Numbered from the stretch's first letter, positions 8,873 to 18,708 are shown. The stretch: DNA of 64,000 bases from Paenibacillus sp. FSL R5-0623 (GCF_037974265.1 NZ_CP150233.1:496001-560000); one strand, 5' to 3'. Program-made: numbers and translations. The notes: a model not told the origin generated them from the letters alone.

Positions 8873-11146
8873 TTGAAAACGAGTAAAAAAGTATTATCAA
8901 GCCTGACTGCCGCTTTGGTTGCATTAAACGTGCTTGCAGTATTTCCGGTACCAGTATCGGCTGCGGATGCTGCCAAAGTTAAACTGCGGATCATGGAGAC
9001 AACAGATATTCATGACAATCTGATTAACTACGACTATTATTCCGACAAAGAGACAGACCAGTATGGACTCGCCAAAACAGCGACACTGATCAAAAAAGCG
9101 CGTGATGAAGCCAAGAACAGCTTGCTGTTTGACAATGGTGATCTGATCCAGGGTAACCCGCTGGGAGACTATGTTGCGAAGATTGATCCACTGAAAAAGG
9201 GTGAGACTCACCCTGTATATAAAGCGATGAATTTGCTCGATTATGATGCAGGTAACATCGGCAACCATGAATTCAACTATGGTCTGGACTTCCTGGACAT
9301 GACACTGGAGGGAGCAAACTTCCCTTACATTAATGCCAATGTCTATGTAGATGATGGTGATGATGATGAGACAAATGACAAGAACTATTTCACACCGTAT
9401 GAGATTTTGGATAAAAAGGTAACGGATGAGACTGGCAAAGAACATACGATTAAAGTGGGTGTGATCGGATTTGTACCACCACAAATTATGCAGTGGGATA
9501 GCGCTAACCTTGAAGGCAAAGTAATCGCCAAGGATATTATTGCTACCGCGAAAAAATTCATTCCGAAAATGAAAGCCGAAGGTGCCGACATTATTGTAGC
9601 CATCCCTCACTCCGGATTTGAGGATATTCCTCAAACGGATCTGATGGAGAACTCCGTATTGTACCTGAGCCAGGTAGAAGGCATTAATGCCATTTTATTT
9701 GGACATGCTCACAAAGTATTCCCAAGTGCTGATTTTGCCGGCAAAAAAGGGGTAGACCTTGAGAAAGGTACAATTAATGGCGTTCCTGCTGTAGAGCCAG
9801 GGTTCTGGGGTGATCATCTTGGTATCATCGACCTGGATCTGGAGCTGGTTGATGGCAAATGGAAAGTGGTAGATTCCAAAACGGAAGCACGCCCAATCTA
9901 TGACACAGCCAACAAAAAGCCATTGGTAGATGCGGATCAGGATATCATTGATGCGGTTCATGAAGAGCATGAAGGTACATTGGAGTATGTTCGTGGTCCG
10001 GTGGGCGAGACGACTGCTCCTATTAACAGCTTCTTCGCTCTGGTACAGGATGATCCATCCATTCAGATCGTAACGAATGCACAGAAATGGTATGTCGAAA
10101 AACATATGCAAGGTACGGAATATGAGAAAATCCCTGTATTGTCCGCAGGTGCACCGTTCAAAGCAGGTGGACGTTCAGGCGCTTCGTATTACACGAATAT
10201 CCCTAAAGGCACCATTGCCATCAAAAACGTTGCTGACCTGTACGTATATCCAAATACGGTACATGCTGTAATGGTTAACGGTGCGGAACTGAAAGAATGG
10301 CTGGAATGGTCTGCAGGCCAGTTCAACCAGATCGACCCGGCTAAAGGTGGACAACAACAACTGATCAACAACGACTTCCCAACGTACAACTTCGATGTTA
10401 TCGATGGTGTAACGTATCAGATTGATGTGACCCAACCAGCCAAATACGATAGCAAAGCTACGATTGTTAATGCATCCGCAAGCCGGATCAAGGACCTGAG
10501 CTTTAACGGCAAACCGGTTGACCCAGCACAAAAATTCATTGTAGCGACAAATAACTACCGTGCTTCTTCATCCAAACTGGCTAACCCGGACGGCAAACGG
10601 ATCGTTCTGGCTGCACCGGATGAGAACCGTCAAGTGATCATCGACTACATCCGTGAGAATAAAACGATTAATCCGGCAGCGGACGGCAACTGGTCCCTGG
10701 CACCAATCAAACCATCTGCTGGGTTAACGGCAGCAGCGCTGAACGATCTTGAAGTTGTGTTTGCTTCTTCCCCGGATGCGAAAGATCTGGTTGAAGCGAA
10801 CCCGGCGATGTCTTTCATTGGTACAAATGATGATGGTTTTGCTGAATACGGAATGAAATTGACTGGAGAAGCAACAACAACTCCGAAACCAGGTACGGAG
10901 CCTGCTCCTACGCCTACAAAGCCAACTAAACCTACGGAGCCGACTACTCCAACCAAACCAACGACCAAGCCACAGCCTGAGAAATCAGCGGGCAGCAAAG
11001 TGGTATATGTCGTGAAAAAAGGCGATAACTTGTACCGTATCGGCTTAAAATATGGTGTGGACTGGCGCAAGATTGCCACATTTAACGTAATTCCAGATGT
11101 GCATAACCTCAAAGTTGGACAGAAAATCGTGATTCCCGCTTCTTAA
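8873..11146 (+). CDS. Secreted 5'-nucleotidase / 2',3'-cyclic phosphodiesterase with C-terminal LysM
   Basis: A 757-residue exported metallophosphoesterase of the UshA/YfkN/CpdB type. A signal peptide covers residues 1-31. The metallophosphatase domain carries D45 and H47 (TTDIHDN), D90 (DNGDLIQGN) and N131-H132 (GNHEFNYG), then GHAHK; these are the two-metal ligands. The 5'-nucleotidase C-terminal domain spans about 370-600 (NAQKW, NNYRASSS). A Pro/Thr/Lys-rich linker leads to one LysM domain in the last 47 residues (KKGDNLYRIGLKYG), which should hold the enzyme on peptidoglycan. It probably releases phosphate and nucleosides from extracellular nucleotides. The TTG start follows GGGAGGGG. 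It stands alone between two terminators. Confidence 0.92.
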   Translation: MKTSKKVLSSLTAALVALNVLAVFPVPVSAADAAKVKLRIMETTDIHDNLINYDYYSDKETDQYGLAKTATLIKKARDEAKNSLLFDNGDLIQGNPLGDYVAKIDPLKKGETHPVYKAMNLLDYDAGNIGNHEFNYGLDFLDMTLEGANFPYINANVYVDDGDDDETNDKNYFTPYEILDKKVTDETGKEHTIKVGVIGFVPPQIMQWDSANLEGKVIAKDIIATAKKFIPKMKAEGADIIVAIPHSGFEDIPQTDLMENSVLYLSQVEGINAILFGHAHKVFPSADFAGKKGVDLEKGTINGVPAVEPGFWGDHLGIIDLDLELVDGKWKVVDSKTEARPIYDTANKKPLVDADQDIIDAVHEEHEGTLEYVRGPVGETTAPINSFFALVQDDPSIQIVTNAQKWYVEKHMQGTEYEKIPVLSAGAPFKAGGRSGASYYTNIPKGTIAIKNVADLYVYPNTVHAVMVNGAELKEWLEWSAGQFNQIDPAKGGQQQLINNDFPTYNFDVIDGVTYQIDVTQPAKYDSKATIVNASASRIKDLSFNGKPVDPAQKFIVATNNYRASSSKLANPDGKRIVLAAPDENRQVIIDYIRENKTINPAADGNWSLAPIKPSAGLTAAALNDLEVVFASSPDAKDLVEANPAMSFIGTNDDGFAEYGMKLTGEATTTPKPGTEPAPTPTKPTKPTEPTTPTKPTTKPQPEKSAGSKVVYVVKKGDNLYRIGLKYGVDWRKIATFNVIPDVHNLKVGQKIVIPAS

Positions 11147-11169
11147 AGTTTAATAAGCGGTGAGGAGAA

Positions 11170-11201
11170 GACCGACAGTCATCAGACTGTCGGTCTTTTT
11201 T
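11170..11201 (+). terminator. Strong intrinsic terminator after the nucleotidase gene
   Basis: GACCGACAGTC and GACTGTCGGTC pair perfectly across a 4-base loop and are followed by six T. Confidence 0.92.
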
Positions 11202-11361
11202 CTGCAAATTTGAATATATTTGTTCCAAGAACCGTCATACAGGAAGTCATCAAAACAGTAGAGATTAATTTTAAGACCCATGATATAATATTTACAAACT
11301 TTGGGTATATACAAGTGAAATCTAATGGACATGGAATCTAAATTGGCAAGGGGGGTCCTAC

Positions 11362-12420
11362 ATGAATTGCAGTGGCTGCAGTCCAATCTATCCTATAGAG
11401 GGCCAAGGTACCTTGTACTTGCGTCCCATTTCCCCCGCTTTGCTGGAAGCGCTACAAATGCCGGGAAGACTTATCGAGACGTCGGATGACATGATGTGGA
11501 TGCATTTTTCGAATCTGGAGACGGTTCAGAGCTTAATAGAAAAGATCGGCGAAATGGATCCGACATTACGTGATTCCCTAACTGTTCAGATTATGCCTAT
11601 ATACGAACAGGCTAATGAAGAAAGCTGGATTAGTCTAACCATGCAGGAGTCCCGTTTCAAGCATGCGGAGCTGGTTTCCATTATTCTGGAGCATCAATTC
11701 AGCAGTCATATGCAACCCATCGTTGATGGATCAGAGCAGATTATCGGATATGAGTTTTTGCTTCGTCCTGCCGAGAATGGAAAATCCTTCAGTTCCTATG
11801 AATTATTTGAAGTTGCGCGTGAGACTGGGCTGCATTCTTTTCTGGATCGATTGGCGCGTATTACGGCTATTGAGACCAGTGCCCTTTTTCTGCCGCATGG
11901 TGTCAAACGCTTCGTAAATTTCCTGCCTTCCTCCATATACAATCCCGAATATTGTCTGACACATACGTTTGAAGCGATTGAACGCCTTTCGCTGGACCCT
12001 AAAGATTTTGTGTTTGAAGTCGTGGAAACAGAGCAGATTCAGCATATGCCCATCTTGCAGCAAATATTTGAGGTGTATCGCTCCCGTGGAATGTCTGTTG
12101 CACTGGATGATGTGGGTGCCGGATATTCAACAATAGAGTTGATGAATCGGTTAGAACCGGATTTTGTCAAAATAGATCGAAGTCTTATTGACCGTTGTGA
12201 TCAGGATTCGACCAAACAAGAGAAAATTCTTCACATTGTTGAGATGTCGAGTCGATTTGGTGGGCAAGTCCTTGCCGAGGGGATCGAACGGATGGAAGAG
12301 TTTGAATTCTGTCGTTCCATAGGTATTGAGCTTGCACAGGGCTACTATTTTGGTAAACCCTCGGCACAACCCCCAGGCGGTCCATACTCCAATACTTCAT
12401 CTAATTCATGGAATAATTAG
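11362..12420 (+). CDS. EAL-domain cyclic-di-GMP phosphodiesterase
   Basis: A 352-residue cytoplasmic protein. Residues 1-110 form an N-terminal region I do not recognise, opening with a C-x-x-C (MNCSGCSP). Residues 112-340 are an EAL domain. The expected metal and catalytic residues are all present: E131 in EFLLR, N186 (NFLPSS), E219 (FEVVETE), D249-D250 (LDDVGAGYS), K270 (VKIDRS), E306 (LAEGIE) and Q326 (QGYYFGKP). It is therefore probably an active phosphodiesterase hydrolysing c-di-GMP to pGpG. There is no GGDEF partner. The ATG follows AAGGGGGG. The next gene is a chemoreceptor, so motility or attachment control is a reasonable guess. Confidence 0.9.
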   Translation: MNCSGCSPIYPIEGQGTLYLRPISPALLEALQMPGRLIETSDDMMWMHFSNLETVQSLIEKIGEMDPTLRDSLTVQIMPIYEQANEESWISLTMQESRFKHAELVSIILEHQFSSHMQPIVDGSEQIIGYEFLLRPAENGKSFSSYELFEVARETGLHSFLDRLARITAIETSALFLPHGVKRFVNFLPSSIYNPEYCLTHTFEAIERLSLDPKDFVFEVVETEQIQHMPILQQIFEVYRSRGMSVALDDVGAGYSTIELMNRLEPDFVKIDRSLIDRCDQDSTKQEKILHIVEMSSRFGGQVLAEGIERMEEFEFCRSIGIELAQGYYFGKPSAQPPGGPYSNTSSNSWNN

Positions 12421-12494
12421 TAACCTGTACCTTGTACAAGTCGCTTCTGATCAGAGGTGGCTTGTTTGGCGTGTCTGCACATTTTTCTCTCAAA

Positions 12495-12518
12495 TAAATA
12501 CCCTCATTTAACCGATAT
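12495..12518 (+). promoter_or_regulatory. Possible sigma-D (motility) promoter of the chemoreceptor gene
   Basis: TAAA (12495-12498) is followed 12 bases later by ACCGATAT (12511-12518), close to the TAAA / GCCGATAT pattern of the motility sigma factor. The spacer is 2-4 bases shorter than usual, so this is tentative. A chemoreceptor is the expected kind of target. Confidence 0.4.
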
Positions 12519-12592
12519 ATAAGATAAGCCTTTTAGATTGATCCATACATACAAAGAAAGAGGGCTTTTTACATTTAGAGGGGGAGAAAGAC

Positions 12593-14680
12593 ATGAGTGA
12601 AACTCAGGATAATAAACCAATGAAAGCAGCAAAACCTGCCAAACCAAAACATAATCAAAATAAAAAGAAGAAAAAGAAAGGTTTTGTCTGGAATATCAGG
12701 AACAAACTATTGGTCTCCTTCCTGGCCGTACTGCTCCTGCCAAGCTTGGCAATCGGCTTGATCACACTAACGATGGCTGAAGATGGCGTACAAGGACAAT
12801 TAGTGGATAGTGCCATGCAAAGTGTGAGCACTGCCAATACCATTGTAGAAAGTCAAGTGAATTACAAGATTCATGATATTAACTATTTCGCGGATGCCCT
12901 TGATCCGAGCCTGGTCAAAGGAGAGAACGATAGTCCCGAGCTTCAGGTGAAGCTGGAGCAATATCTGGGTTTGCATCCCGATGCCATGAACATTTTTGTT
13001 GGAACAACGGACGGAGTCATGGTTCGAGGTAAAGCAAAAGCAAGCAGTACGCGGGGAGATGCATATGATCCTAGGGAGCGGGAGTGGTACAAATTAGCGA
13101 TGGAAAAGCCAGGTACAGCCGTTGTATCAGCGGTGTCTGTTAATACCGATGGCGTTGCCGTTGTATTTATCTCCAAAACATTAAAAGACCAATCCGGTGT
13201 TGTCGGTTTGTCTATGGATCTAACAGATCTGCAAGAACAAGCATCCATTAAGGTGGGTAAAGAAGGCTACGTCATTATTATGGATGCAAACAAAAACTAT
13301 GTCGTTTCCCCTATAGCAGATGCAGGTACACCGGAAACGAGCGGCTTGCTGGATGAGATGTATGAAGGTCCAGAAGGTCAATTCGATTACGTGTACAACG
13401 ATCAGCCGAAGATGATGATTTTCTCAACAAATGAAGCAACAGGCTGGAAAATTGCCGGCACGATGTTTAAGAGTGAAATAACCAATGCGAGTAAGGATAT
13501 TCGTATGGCCACATTTATTGTTATTCTGGCGGCTACGTTCCTTACGCTCCTCTTTATTATCTGGTTTACACGCTCCATGCTGCGTCCAATTAAACGACTG
13601 CAGGAATCTGCCAGAGCCGTAAGTAAAGGTGACTTGACCGTGAAAATGGAAACAGGGCGTAAAGATGAAGTTGGAGAACTGGCGAAGTATTTTGAACGAA
13701 TGGTCGATAACCTGCGGATGATGATTCTGGGCGTACAGGAAACGACAGAGCAGGTATCTGCTTCTTCTCAAGAGTTGTCTGCCAGTGCAGAACAAACCAC
13801 CAAAGCGATTGAACATTCAACACAGGCCATTCAGGAACTGGCTGAAGGTGCAGAGCAGCAGGTAAACAGCGTGAAAGACGGATCTGGACAGATGAGCCGA
13901 ATGGCAGAAGATGTTCGAATGATGTCGGAGCGTGTGCAATCAATTACGGCGAATATGCGGAATACGTCCGGAGCAGCATCTTCTGGTAATGAGGCAGCAG
14001 GACAGGCTGTTGAGCAGATGAACAGTATCCAGGAAACAGTGGAGCAGCTGGGGACGGTGGTTCAATCTCTGAATGCCCGTTCCGTTGAGATTGGTAGCAT
14101 GGTTGATGTCATTGCATCCATCTCCAAACAAACCAACTTGCTCGCATTAAATGCTTCTATTGAAGCGGCAAGAGCGGGGGATGCGGGTCGTGGGTTTGCA
14201 GTTGTTGCCGGTGAGGTACGCAAACTGGCAGAAGAATCCGGAAGTTCGGCAGCGCAGATCGGTGAGGTGGTTCATAATATCCGTCAGGACATGGATGCCG
14301 CTCTGATCGCCATGAATGCAGCACAGACTCGGGTGGGAGAAGGAATTCAGGCTGTGAATACATCAGGACAATCCTTTGCCCAGATTCGGGAGGCGGTGGA
14401 AGATGCTGTTCATACATTGGATGACTTGTCCGCAACAACGAAGCAACTGGAGAGTGGTGCATCCCACGTTGCCAAGGCGATGAGTGATATTTCGAGTGTA
14501 ACCCAGGAATCGGCTGCAAATACAGAATCTGTGTCTGCATCTTCGCAAGAACAACTGGCATCGGTAGAAGAGATAGCATCATCGTCGGCACATCTGAACA
14601 GCATGGCGGAACAATTACAAGGACTGCTTGGCATGTTCAAGATGGTAGAGGACACACCGAAGGATAAGGGCAAAGAATAA
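12593..14680 (+). CDS. Methyl-accepting chemotaxis protein with extracellular dCache-type sensor
   Basis: A 695-residue transmembrane chemoreceptor. A very basic Lys-rich cytoplasmic tail (residues 8-30) precedes membrane segment 1 (about 38-58). An extracytoplasmic Cache sensor (about 60-300) contains the [12 protein letters not shown] block typical of dCache_1. Segment 2 lies near 305-325. A HAMP domain ([18 protein letters not shown]) and a long coiled-coil signalling domain follow, with the hairpin tip [20 protein letters not shown] and [18 protein letters not shown], which contacts CheA and CheW. The ligand is unknown; Cache domains bind amino acids, organic acids and similar small molecules. 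The ATG follows GAGGGGGAG. Confidence 0.95.
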   Translation: MSETQDNKPMKAAKPAKPKHNQNKKKKKKGFVWNIRNKLLVSFLAVLLLPSLAIGLITLTMAEDGVQGQLVDSAMQSVSTANTIVESQVNYKIHDINYFADALDPSLVKGENDSPELQVKLEQYLGLHPDAMNIFVGTTDGVMVRGKAKASSTRGDAYDPREREWYKLAMEKPGTAVVSAVSVNTDGVAVVFISKTLKDQSGVVGLSMDLTDLQEQASIKVGKEGYVIIMDANKNYVVSPIADAGTPETSGLLDEMYEGPEGQFDYVYNDQPKMMIFSTNEATGWKIAGTMFKSEITNASKDIRMATFIVILAATFLTLLFIIWFTRSMLRPIKRLQESARAVSKGDLTVKMETGRKDEVGELAKYFERMVDNLRMMILGVQETTEQVSASSQELSASAEQTTKAIEHSTQAIQELAEGAEQQVNSVKDGSGQMSRMAEDVRMMSERVQSITANMRNTSGAASSGNEAAGQAVEQMNSIQETVEQLGTVVQSLNARSVEIGSMVDVIASISKQTNLLALNASIEAARAGDAGRGFAVVAGEVRKLAEESGSSAAQIGEVVHNIRQDMDAALIAMNAAQTRVGEGIQAVNTSGQSFAQIREAVEDAVHTLDDLSATTKQLESGASHVAKAMSDISSVTQESAANTESVSASSQEQLASVEEIASSSAHLNSMAEQLQGLLGMFKMVEDTPKDKGKE

Positions 14681-14867
14681 AATCTAACATTGGAACGCCA
14701 TAATTCACCACATCTTTTATAATAGAAGAAAATAAAGATAGACAATGTTCCTGTTGCCCTGTATAAATATATCGTCTGGTTATCCTGCGCGTATAGCGGT
14801 GTAATCTTACAAAACAAGATCGAATTAACGAAATAATATATTGATACAGGATACAGCAGGAGGCTCT

Positions 14868-16160
14868 ATGGTATACGTAGCAATACTGATTTTTGTAGTG
14901 ACGATCACCTTGGTGATCTGGCAACCTCGTGGATTGGGTATCGGTTGGACTGCTTCTGGCGGGGCATTGCTTGCTCTGCTGTGTGGGGTTGTCAGCTTAA
15001 ATGATGCCTCGGATGTAGCATCCATTGTATGGAATGCAACGCTGGCTTTTGTCGGCATTATTATGATTTCTCTTATTCTCGACGAGACGGGTTTCTTCGA
15101 ATGGGCTGCCCTTCATATGGCAAGGCTGGCTGGAGGAGACGGTCGCAGACTGTTCTTCTACTCCATTCTGTTGGGAGCCGCGGTGTCTGCTCTGTTCGCG
15201 AATGACGGTGCCGCGCTCATTCTGACGCCAATTGTGCTGGCAATGGTGCGTGCATTGAAGTTTGATGAGCGCATGGTGCTGGCTTTTGTGATGGCAAGTG
15301 GATTTATCGCCGATACCACATCGTTACCGCTGGTCGTCAGCAATCTGGTTAACATTGTATCGGCCGATTTCTTTGGTATTACCTTTGTGGAGTATGCGGT
15401 GCGCATGGTTGTACCCAATCTGTTCTCCATCGTAGCGAGTACGGGGATGTTGTTTTTGTTCTATCGCAAAAGCATCCCCCTTCGCTACGACATCTCCGCG
15501 GCACGTGAGCCGAAGGAAGCGATACGTGATCCACGGATGTTCCGAATCGCCTGGTTCATGCTTGGGCTGTTATTGGTTGCCTATGCATCCAGTGAGTTTC
15601 TGCCGATTCCCGTGTCGGTTATCGTTGGCTCCGTTGCGTTGCTGTTCGCTTTATTGGCACGCAAGAGCGAGGCTGTTGATCTGAAACGGGTAATTAAGGA
15701 AGCGCCATGGTCGATTGTGGTGTTCTCCGTGGGCATGTATATCGTCGTATATGGACTGCGTAATGCAGGGTTAACGAATCATCTGAGCCGCTGGCTGGAT
15801 GCCATAGCAGAGCATGGTTTGCTGGCAGCTTCGCTCGGGATGGGCATTATCGCTGCTGTATTATCATCGGTGATGAACAACCTGCCGACCGTGTTGATTA
15901 ACCTGCTAGCCATCCAGGGCGCACATACCGAAGGTATCATTCAAGAAGCATTGATCTATGCCAATGTCATTGGTTCTGACCTGGGTCCCAAAATGACCCC
16001 GATTGGATCACTTGCCACATTGCTGTGGCTGCATGTGTTATCCCGTAAAGGTGTGAAGATCACATGGGGGTATTATTTCAAAGCAGGCATCATCCTGACG
16101 ATCCCTACATTGTTAATTACCCTGGCCGGGTTGGCATTGTGGTTATGGATTCTGGGTTAG
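14868..16160 (+). CDS. ArsB/NhaD-superfamily membrane transporter (arsenite efflux-like)
   Basis: A 430-residue polytopic membrane protein with about 11-12 hydrophobic segments, of the ion-transporter superfamily that includes ArsB and NhaD. Motifs [17 protein letters not shown] and [13 protein letters not shown], one per half, and [19 protein letters not shown] are those of ArsB-type arsenite/antimonite carriers, and the length matches E. coli ArsB. No arsR or arsC is beside it, so the substrate stays uncertain. The ATG at 14868 is 3-4 bases after AGGAGG; an in-frame ATG at 14841 has no site. A terminator follows. Confidence 0.85.
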   Translation: MVYVAILIFVVTITLVIWQPRGLGIGWTASGGALLALLCGVVSLNDASDVASIVWNATLAFVGIIMISLILDETGFFEWAALHMARLAGGDGRRLFFYSILLGAAVSALFANDGAALILTPIVLAMVRALKFDERMVLAFVMASGFIADTTSLPLVVSNLVNIVSADFFGITFVEYAVRMVVPNLFSIVASTGMLFLFYRKSIPLRYDISAAREPKEAIRDPRMFRIAWFMLGLLLVAYASSEFLPIPVSVIVGSVALLFALLARKSEAVDLKRVIKEAPWSIVVFSVGMYIVVYGLRNAGLTNHLSRWLDAIAEHGLLAASLGMGIIAAVLSSVMNNLPTVLINLLAIQGAHTEGIIQEALIYANVIGSDLGPKMTPIGSLATLLWLHVLSRKGVKITWGYYFKAGIILTIPTLLITLAGLALWLWILG

Positions 16161-16215
16161 CAAAATTAGATTTTACATTGAGTATGAATAAGATAATCTT
16201 TTGCAATGTAAAAGG

Positions 16216-16263
16216 CTGCTCTCACAGCTGGTGCTACGCACTGGCAGCGAGACAGTTTTTTTA
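16216..16263 (+). terminator. Intrinsic terminator after the transporter gene
   Basis: GCTGGTGC pairs with GCACTGGC around TAC, extended by TCTC/GAGA, and is followed by seven or more T. Just upstream a perfect inverted repeat, TTTTACATTG (16171-16180) and CAATGTAAAA (16204-16213), flanks a 23-base loop. Confidence 0.75.
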
Positions 16264-16390
16264 TTTCCTGCTTTTGTACCCTTCTATAGAAGAAACAGAT
16301 TTTCTTGCTCTATCAAAGAATCAACAAAGAATTTACATAAGGGCAGCCCATTGTAGGGCTGGCCTTCTTTGCCTACTTCCCAGGCAGGAG

Positions 16391-16590
16391 ATTGAAATGC
16401 CTGAGATCCAACGAGCGCTGACACAGCGAAGGGAACGGAACGATTGTGGAAAAGCGAAGCGTTCGCCTTTATCCCCGGATGTATTCCTTGGGAATAGTAA
16501 ATCATATAGATCCGGGGATAACAGCGATTGAAACAACGTCCGTTCCCGAAGCGCCCACTTCAGCGCAATTTGTCTCAAATGATTTTCAAT
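16391..16590. repeat. Long palindromic intergenic element, copy B
   Basis: The most extended copy in this window. In the core, TTATCCCCGGAT (16469-16480) pairs perfectly with ATCCGGGGATAA (16510-16521), and TTCC/GGAA forms the inner hairpin. GCGAA and TTCGC flank GCG on the left side. In the outer arms, GGGAACGGA (16431-16439) pairs perfectly with TCCGTTCCC (16539-16547), GCGCTGA (16415-16421) with TCAGCGC (16560-16566), GAGA (16403-16406) with TCTC (16573-16576), and ATTGAAA (16391-16397) with TTTCAAT (16584-16590). It lies between the transporter terminator and the Pho-controlled pst promoter, with no coding potential that I trust. Confidence 0.82.
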
Positions 16591-16605
16591 ATACAGCCGA
16601 TATTT

Positions 16606-16659
16606 TTAACATTGCGTTTACAAAACACTGATTTTAAGATGACATACTGAAACTACAAT
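16606..16659 (+). promoter_or_regulatory. Pho box and promoter of the pst operon
   Basis: Hexamers TTAACA (16606), TTTACA (16617), a weak CTGATT (16628) and ATGACA (16639) recur every 11 bases on one face of the helix, as in PhoP boxes (TT(A/C/T)ACA with about 5-base gaps). A -10 box TACAAT (16654-16659) follows and no -35 box is seen, the layout expected of a PhoP-activated promoter. Phosphate starvation should therefore switch on pstSCAB through a PhoP-type regulator. Confidence 0.65.
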
Positions 16660-16730
16660 GAGTAAAGAGTTGATGGTGAACAAACAAATTCACAAAACGC
16701 CATCACTACATTGGGGGAGGAAAACAAAAC

Positions 16731-17657
16731 ATGTTTAAAAAGTTGCCGTTTATTTTGATGACCTTAACGTTCGTACTGGTTCTCGCAGCATGCGGATCGA
16801 AAAATGACGCTGGTACAGAGGGTGCCGCAAGCAATGGATCAGGAGAAGCTGCTACTGAGCTTAGCGGTAACATTCTGGCAGTCGGATCGACAGCATTGCT
16901 ACCTCTGGTAGAACAAGCTGGACAGAAATTTATGGCAGTTGATGAATATAAGAACGTAACGGTTCAAGTTCAAGGTGGCGGTAGTGGTACTGGTTTGACA
17001 CAAGTATCTGACGGACAAGCTACAATCGGTAACTCTGATGTATTTGCAGAAGAGAAACTGGAGGACGAAGCCAAAGTAAAAGAATTGGTTGACCATCAAG
17101 TAGCAGTAGTAGCTATGGCGCCAGTTAGCAACAAAGATGCAGGTGTAGAAGATTTGACGAAGCAACAACTGGTCGACATCTTCTCCGGTAAAGTAAAGAA
17201 CTGGAAAGACGTTGGCGGCGCGGATAAAGCAATTGTTATTGTAAACCGTCCGAGCAGTTCCGGTACTCGTGCAACTTTCGAGAAGTATGCATTGGGTGCG
17301 AAAATGGGTGATATCCAAGGTTCGATTCAAGAAGATTCTTCTGGTAACGTAAAAAAATTGGTATCTGAAACGCCAGGCGCTATTGGTTACCTTGCCTTGT
17401 CTTACTTGGATGACAGCTTGCAAGTGTTGAAATACGAAGGTGTAGAAGCAACAGTTGAGAACGTAGAAGCAGGAACTTATCCAGTATGGGCTTACGAGCA
17501 CATGTACACAAAAGGTGAGCCAGATGCAGCAACAAAAGCATTCCTGGACTACATCTTGAGTGACGAAATTCAACAAAACGACGTGACAGAACTGGGATAC
17601 ATTCCAATGTCAGGTATGAAAGTAAAACGCGATGCAGCAGGTAATGTGGTTGAGTAA
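16731..17657 (+). CDS. pstS: Phosphate ABC transporter substrate-binding lipoprotein PstS
   Basis: A 308-residue lipoprotein. The signal peptide ends in the lipobox L-A-A-C with C21 as the lipidated residue, followed by a short Gly/Ser/Glu linker. The mature part is the PBP-like type 2 domain of PstS: GSTALLPL, GGGSGTGL (phosphate-binding loop), the INSDV-like block NSDVFAEE, and RPSSSGTRATFEK, which supplies the Ser-Gly-Thr-Arg phosphate ligands. It captures phosphate outside the membrane and passes it to PstCA. GGGGGAGG precedes the ATG. A hairpin between pstS and pstC may make PstS more abundant than the other subunits. Confidence 0.95.
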   Translation: MFKKLPFILMTLTFVLVLAACGSKNDAGTEGAASNGSGEAATELSGNILAVGSTALLPLVEQAGQKFMAVDEYKNVTVQVQGGGSGTGLTQVSDGQATIGNSDVFAEEKLEDEAKVKELVDHQVAVVAMAPVSNKDAGVEDLTKQQLVDIFSGKVKNWKDVGGADKAIVIVNRPSSSGTRATFEKYALGAKMGDIQGSIQEDSSGNVKKLVSETPGAIGYLALSYLDDSLQVLKYEGVEATVENVEAGTYPVWAYEHMYTKGEPDAATKAFLDYILSDEIQQNDVTELGYIPMSGMKVKRDAAGNVVE

Positions 17658-17680
17658 TCTTTGAACTTGCGCATACAGCG

Positions 17681-17709
17681 AAAGAGGCGGACTTAGGTCC
17701 CGCCTCTTT
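17681..17709 (+). terminator. Stem-loop between pstS and pstC (attenuating or mRNA-protecting)
   Basis: AAAGAGGCGG and CCGCCTCTTT pair perfectly over 10 bp around a 9-base loop, with no long T run after it. In this position such hairpins usually let only part of the transcripts continue, or protect the upstream pstS message. Confidence 0.7.
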
Positions 17710-17799
17710 ACGCGGTTTGCTCTAAAATAATCCCATATTTTGCATTAATTCTACTATAGAAGGATGGTTGTTATGGAACAGACCGAAGGGGGAACGGTA

Positions 17800-18708
17800 A
17801 TGAATAACAAGTTGAAACCGCGCCGGCCCTTAAAAGAGAAACATTATTGGGAAGAGTGGACGGGACGGATCTATACGTCGATTTGTGTCGTTTTCCTGAT
17901 CGTTGTCATGTTTTCCATTGTTTATTTTGTAGCGTCCAAGGGACTATCCACATTTTTCCAAAATGGAATAAGCATCAGCGAATTCCTTGGTGGAAAAACG
18001 TGGAATCCGACCGGAGAACCTGCGTTCTACGGGGCATTGCCGTTCATTACAGGTTCTTTCATTACAACCTTGCTTGCAGCACTGATCGCAAGTCCGCTTG
18101 GCCTGTGTGCAGCGCTCTTCATGACAGAGATTGTTCCGGGTAAAGGGAAAAAGATCTTGCAGCCTGCGATTGAGCTTCTGTCCGGAATTCCGTCCGTTGT
18201 GTACGGATTTATCGGTCTGAGTGTCATCGTACCTTTGCTTCGCAGTATCTTTGGTGGAACAGGCGTCGGGATTGCAGCCGGATGTCTTGTTCTCGCCGTA
18301 ATGATTCTTCCTACGGTCACAAGTATTATGGCAGATGCATTGTCCGCGTTGCCAAAAGGATTGCGTGAATCCTCCTACGCACTGGGTGCCACTCGCTGGC
18401 AAACCATCTACCGTGTCATTATCCCAACGACTTTGCCAGCTTTGTTGACAGGTGTCGTTTTGGGTATGGCCCGTGCTTTTGGTGAGGCACTTGCTGTGCA
18501 GATGGTTATCGGTAATGCACCGCATGTTCCAACATCCTTGCTCGAATCAGCTTCAACATTAACAAGTGTAATTACACTCAGCATGGGTAACACCACGATG
18601 GGTTCTGTTCATAACAATGCACTGTGGAGTATGGCGCTTGTCCTGTTGGTGATGACATTTGTCTTCGTCATTCTGGTTCGCCTGCTTGAAAGGAGAAACC
18701 GGGTATGA
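17800..18708 (+). CDS. pstC: Phosphate ABC transporter permease PstC
   Basis: An approximately 302-residue inner-membrane permease with six predicted membrane segments. The binding-protein-dependent transport (EAA) loop is LPKGLRESSYALGATRWQTI near residue 190, which docks on PstB. LSGIPSVVYGFIGL is the usual PstC block. The start is uncertain: ATG at 17800 lies 7 bases after AAGGGGG and is preferred, while in-frame ATGs at 17764 and 17773 would add up to 12 residues. The stop overlaps pstA by 4 bases. Confidence 0.93.
   Translation: MNNKLKPRRPLKEKHYWEEWTGRIYTSICVVFLIVVMFSIVYFVASKGLSTFFQNGISISEFLGGKTWNPTGEPAFYGALPFITGSFITTLLAALIASPLGLCAALFMTEIVPGKGKKILQPAIELLSGIPSVVYGFIGLSVIVPLLRSIFGGTGVGIAAGCLVLAVMILPTVTSIMADALSALPKGLRESSYALGATRWQTIYRVIIPTTLPALLTGVVLGMARAFGEALAVQMVIGNAPHVPTSLLESASTLTSVITLSMGNTTMGSVHNNALWSMALVLLVMTFVFVILVRLLERRNRV

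Noticed and set aside
8924..9634. 236-codon frame opposite the nucleotidase
   Set aside because: Antisense shadow of a complete 5'-nucleotidase domain; no ribosome site.
16064..16631. 155-codon and 61-codon frames between the transporter and pstS
   Set aside because: They run from the 3' part of the transporter gene in another frame through a terminator and element copy B.
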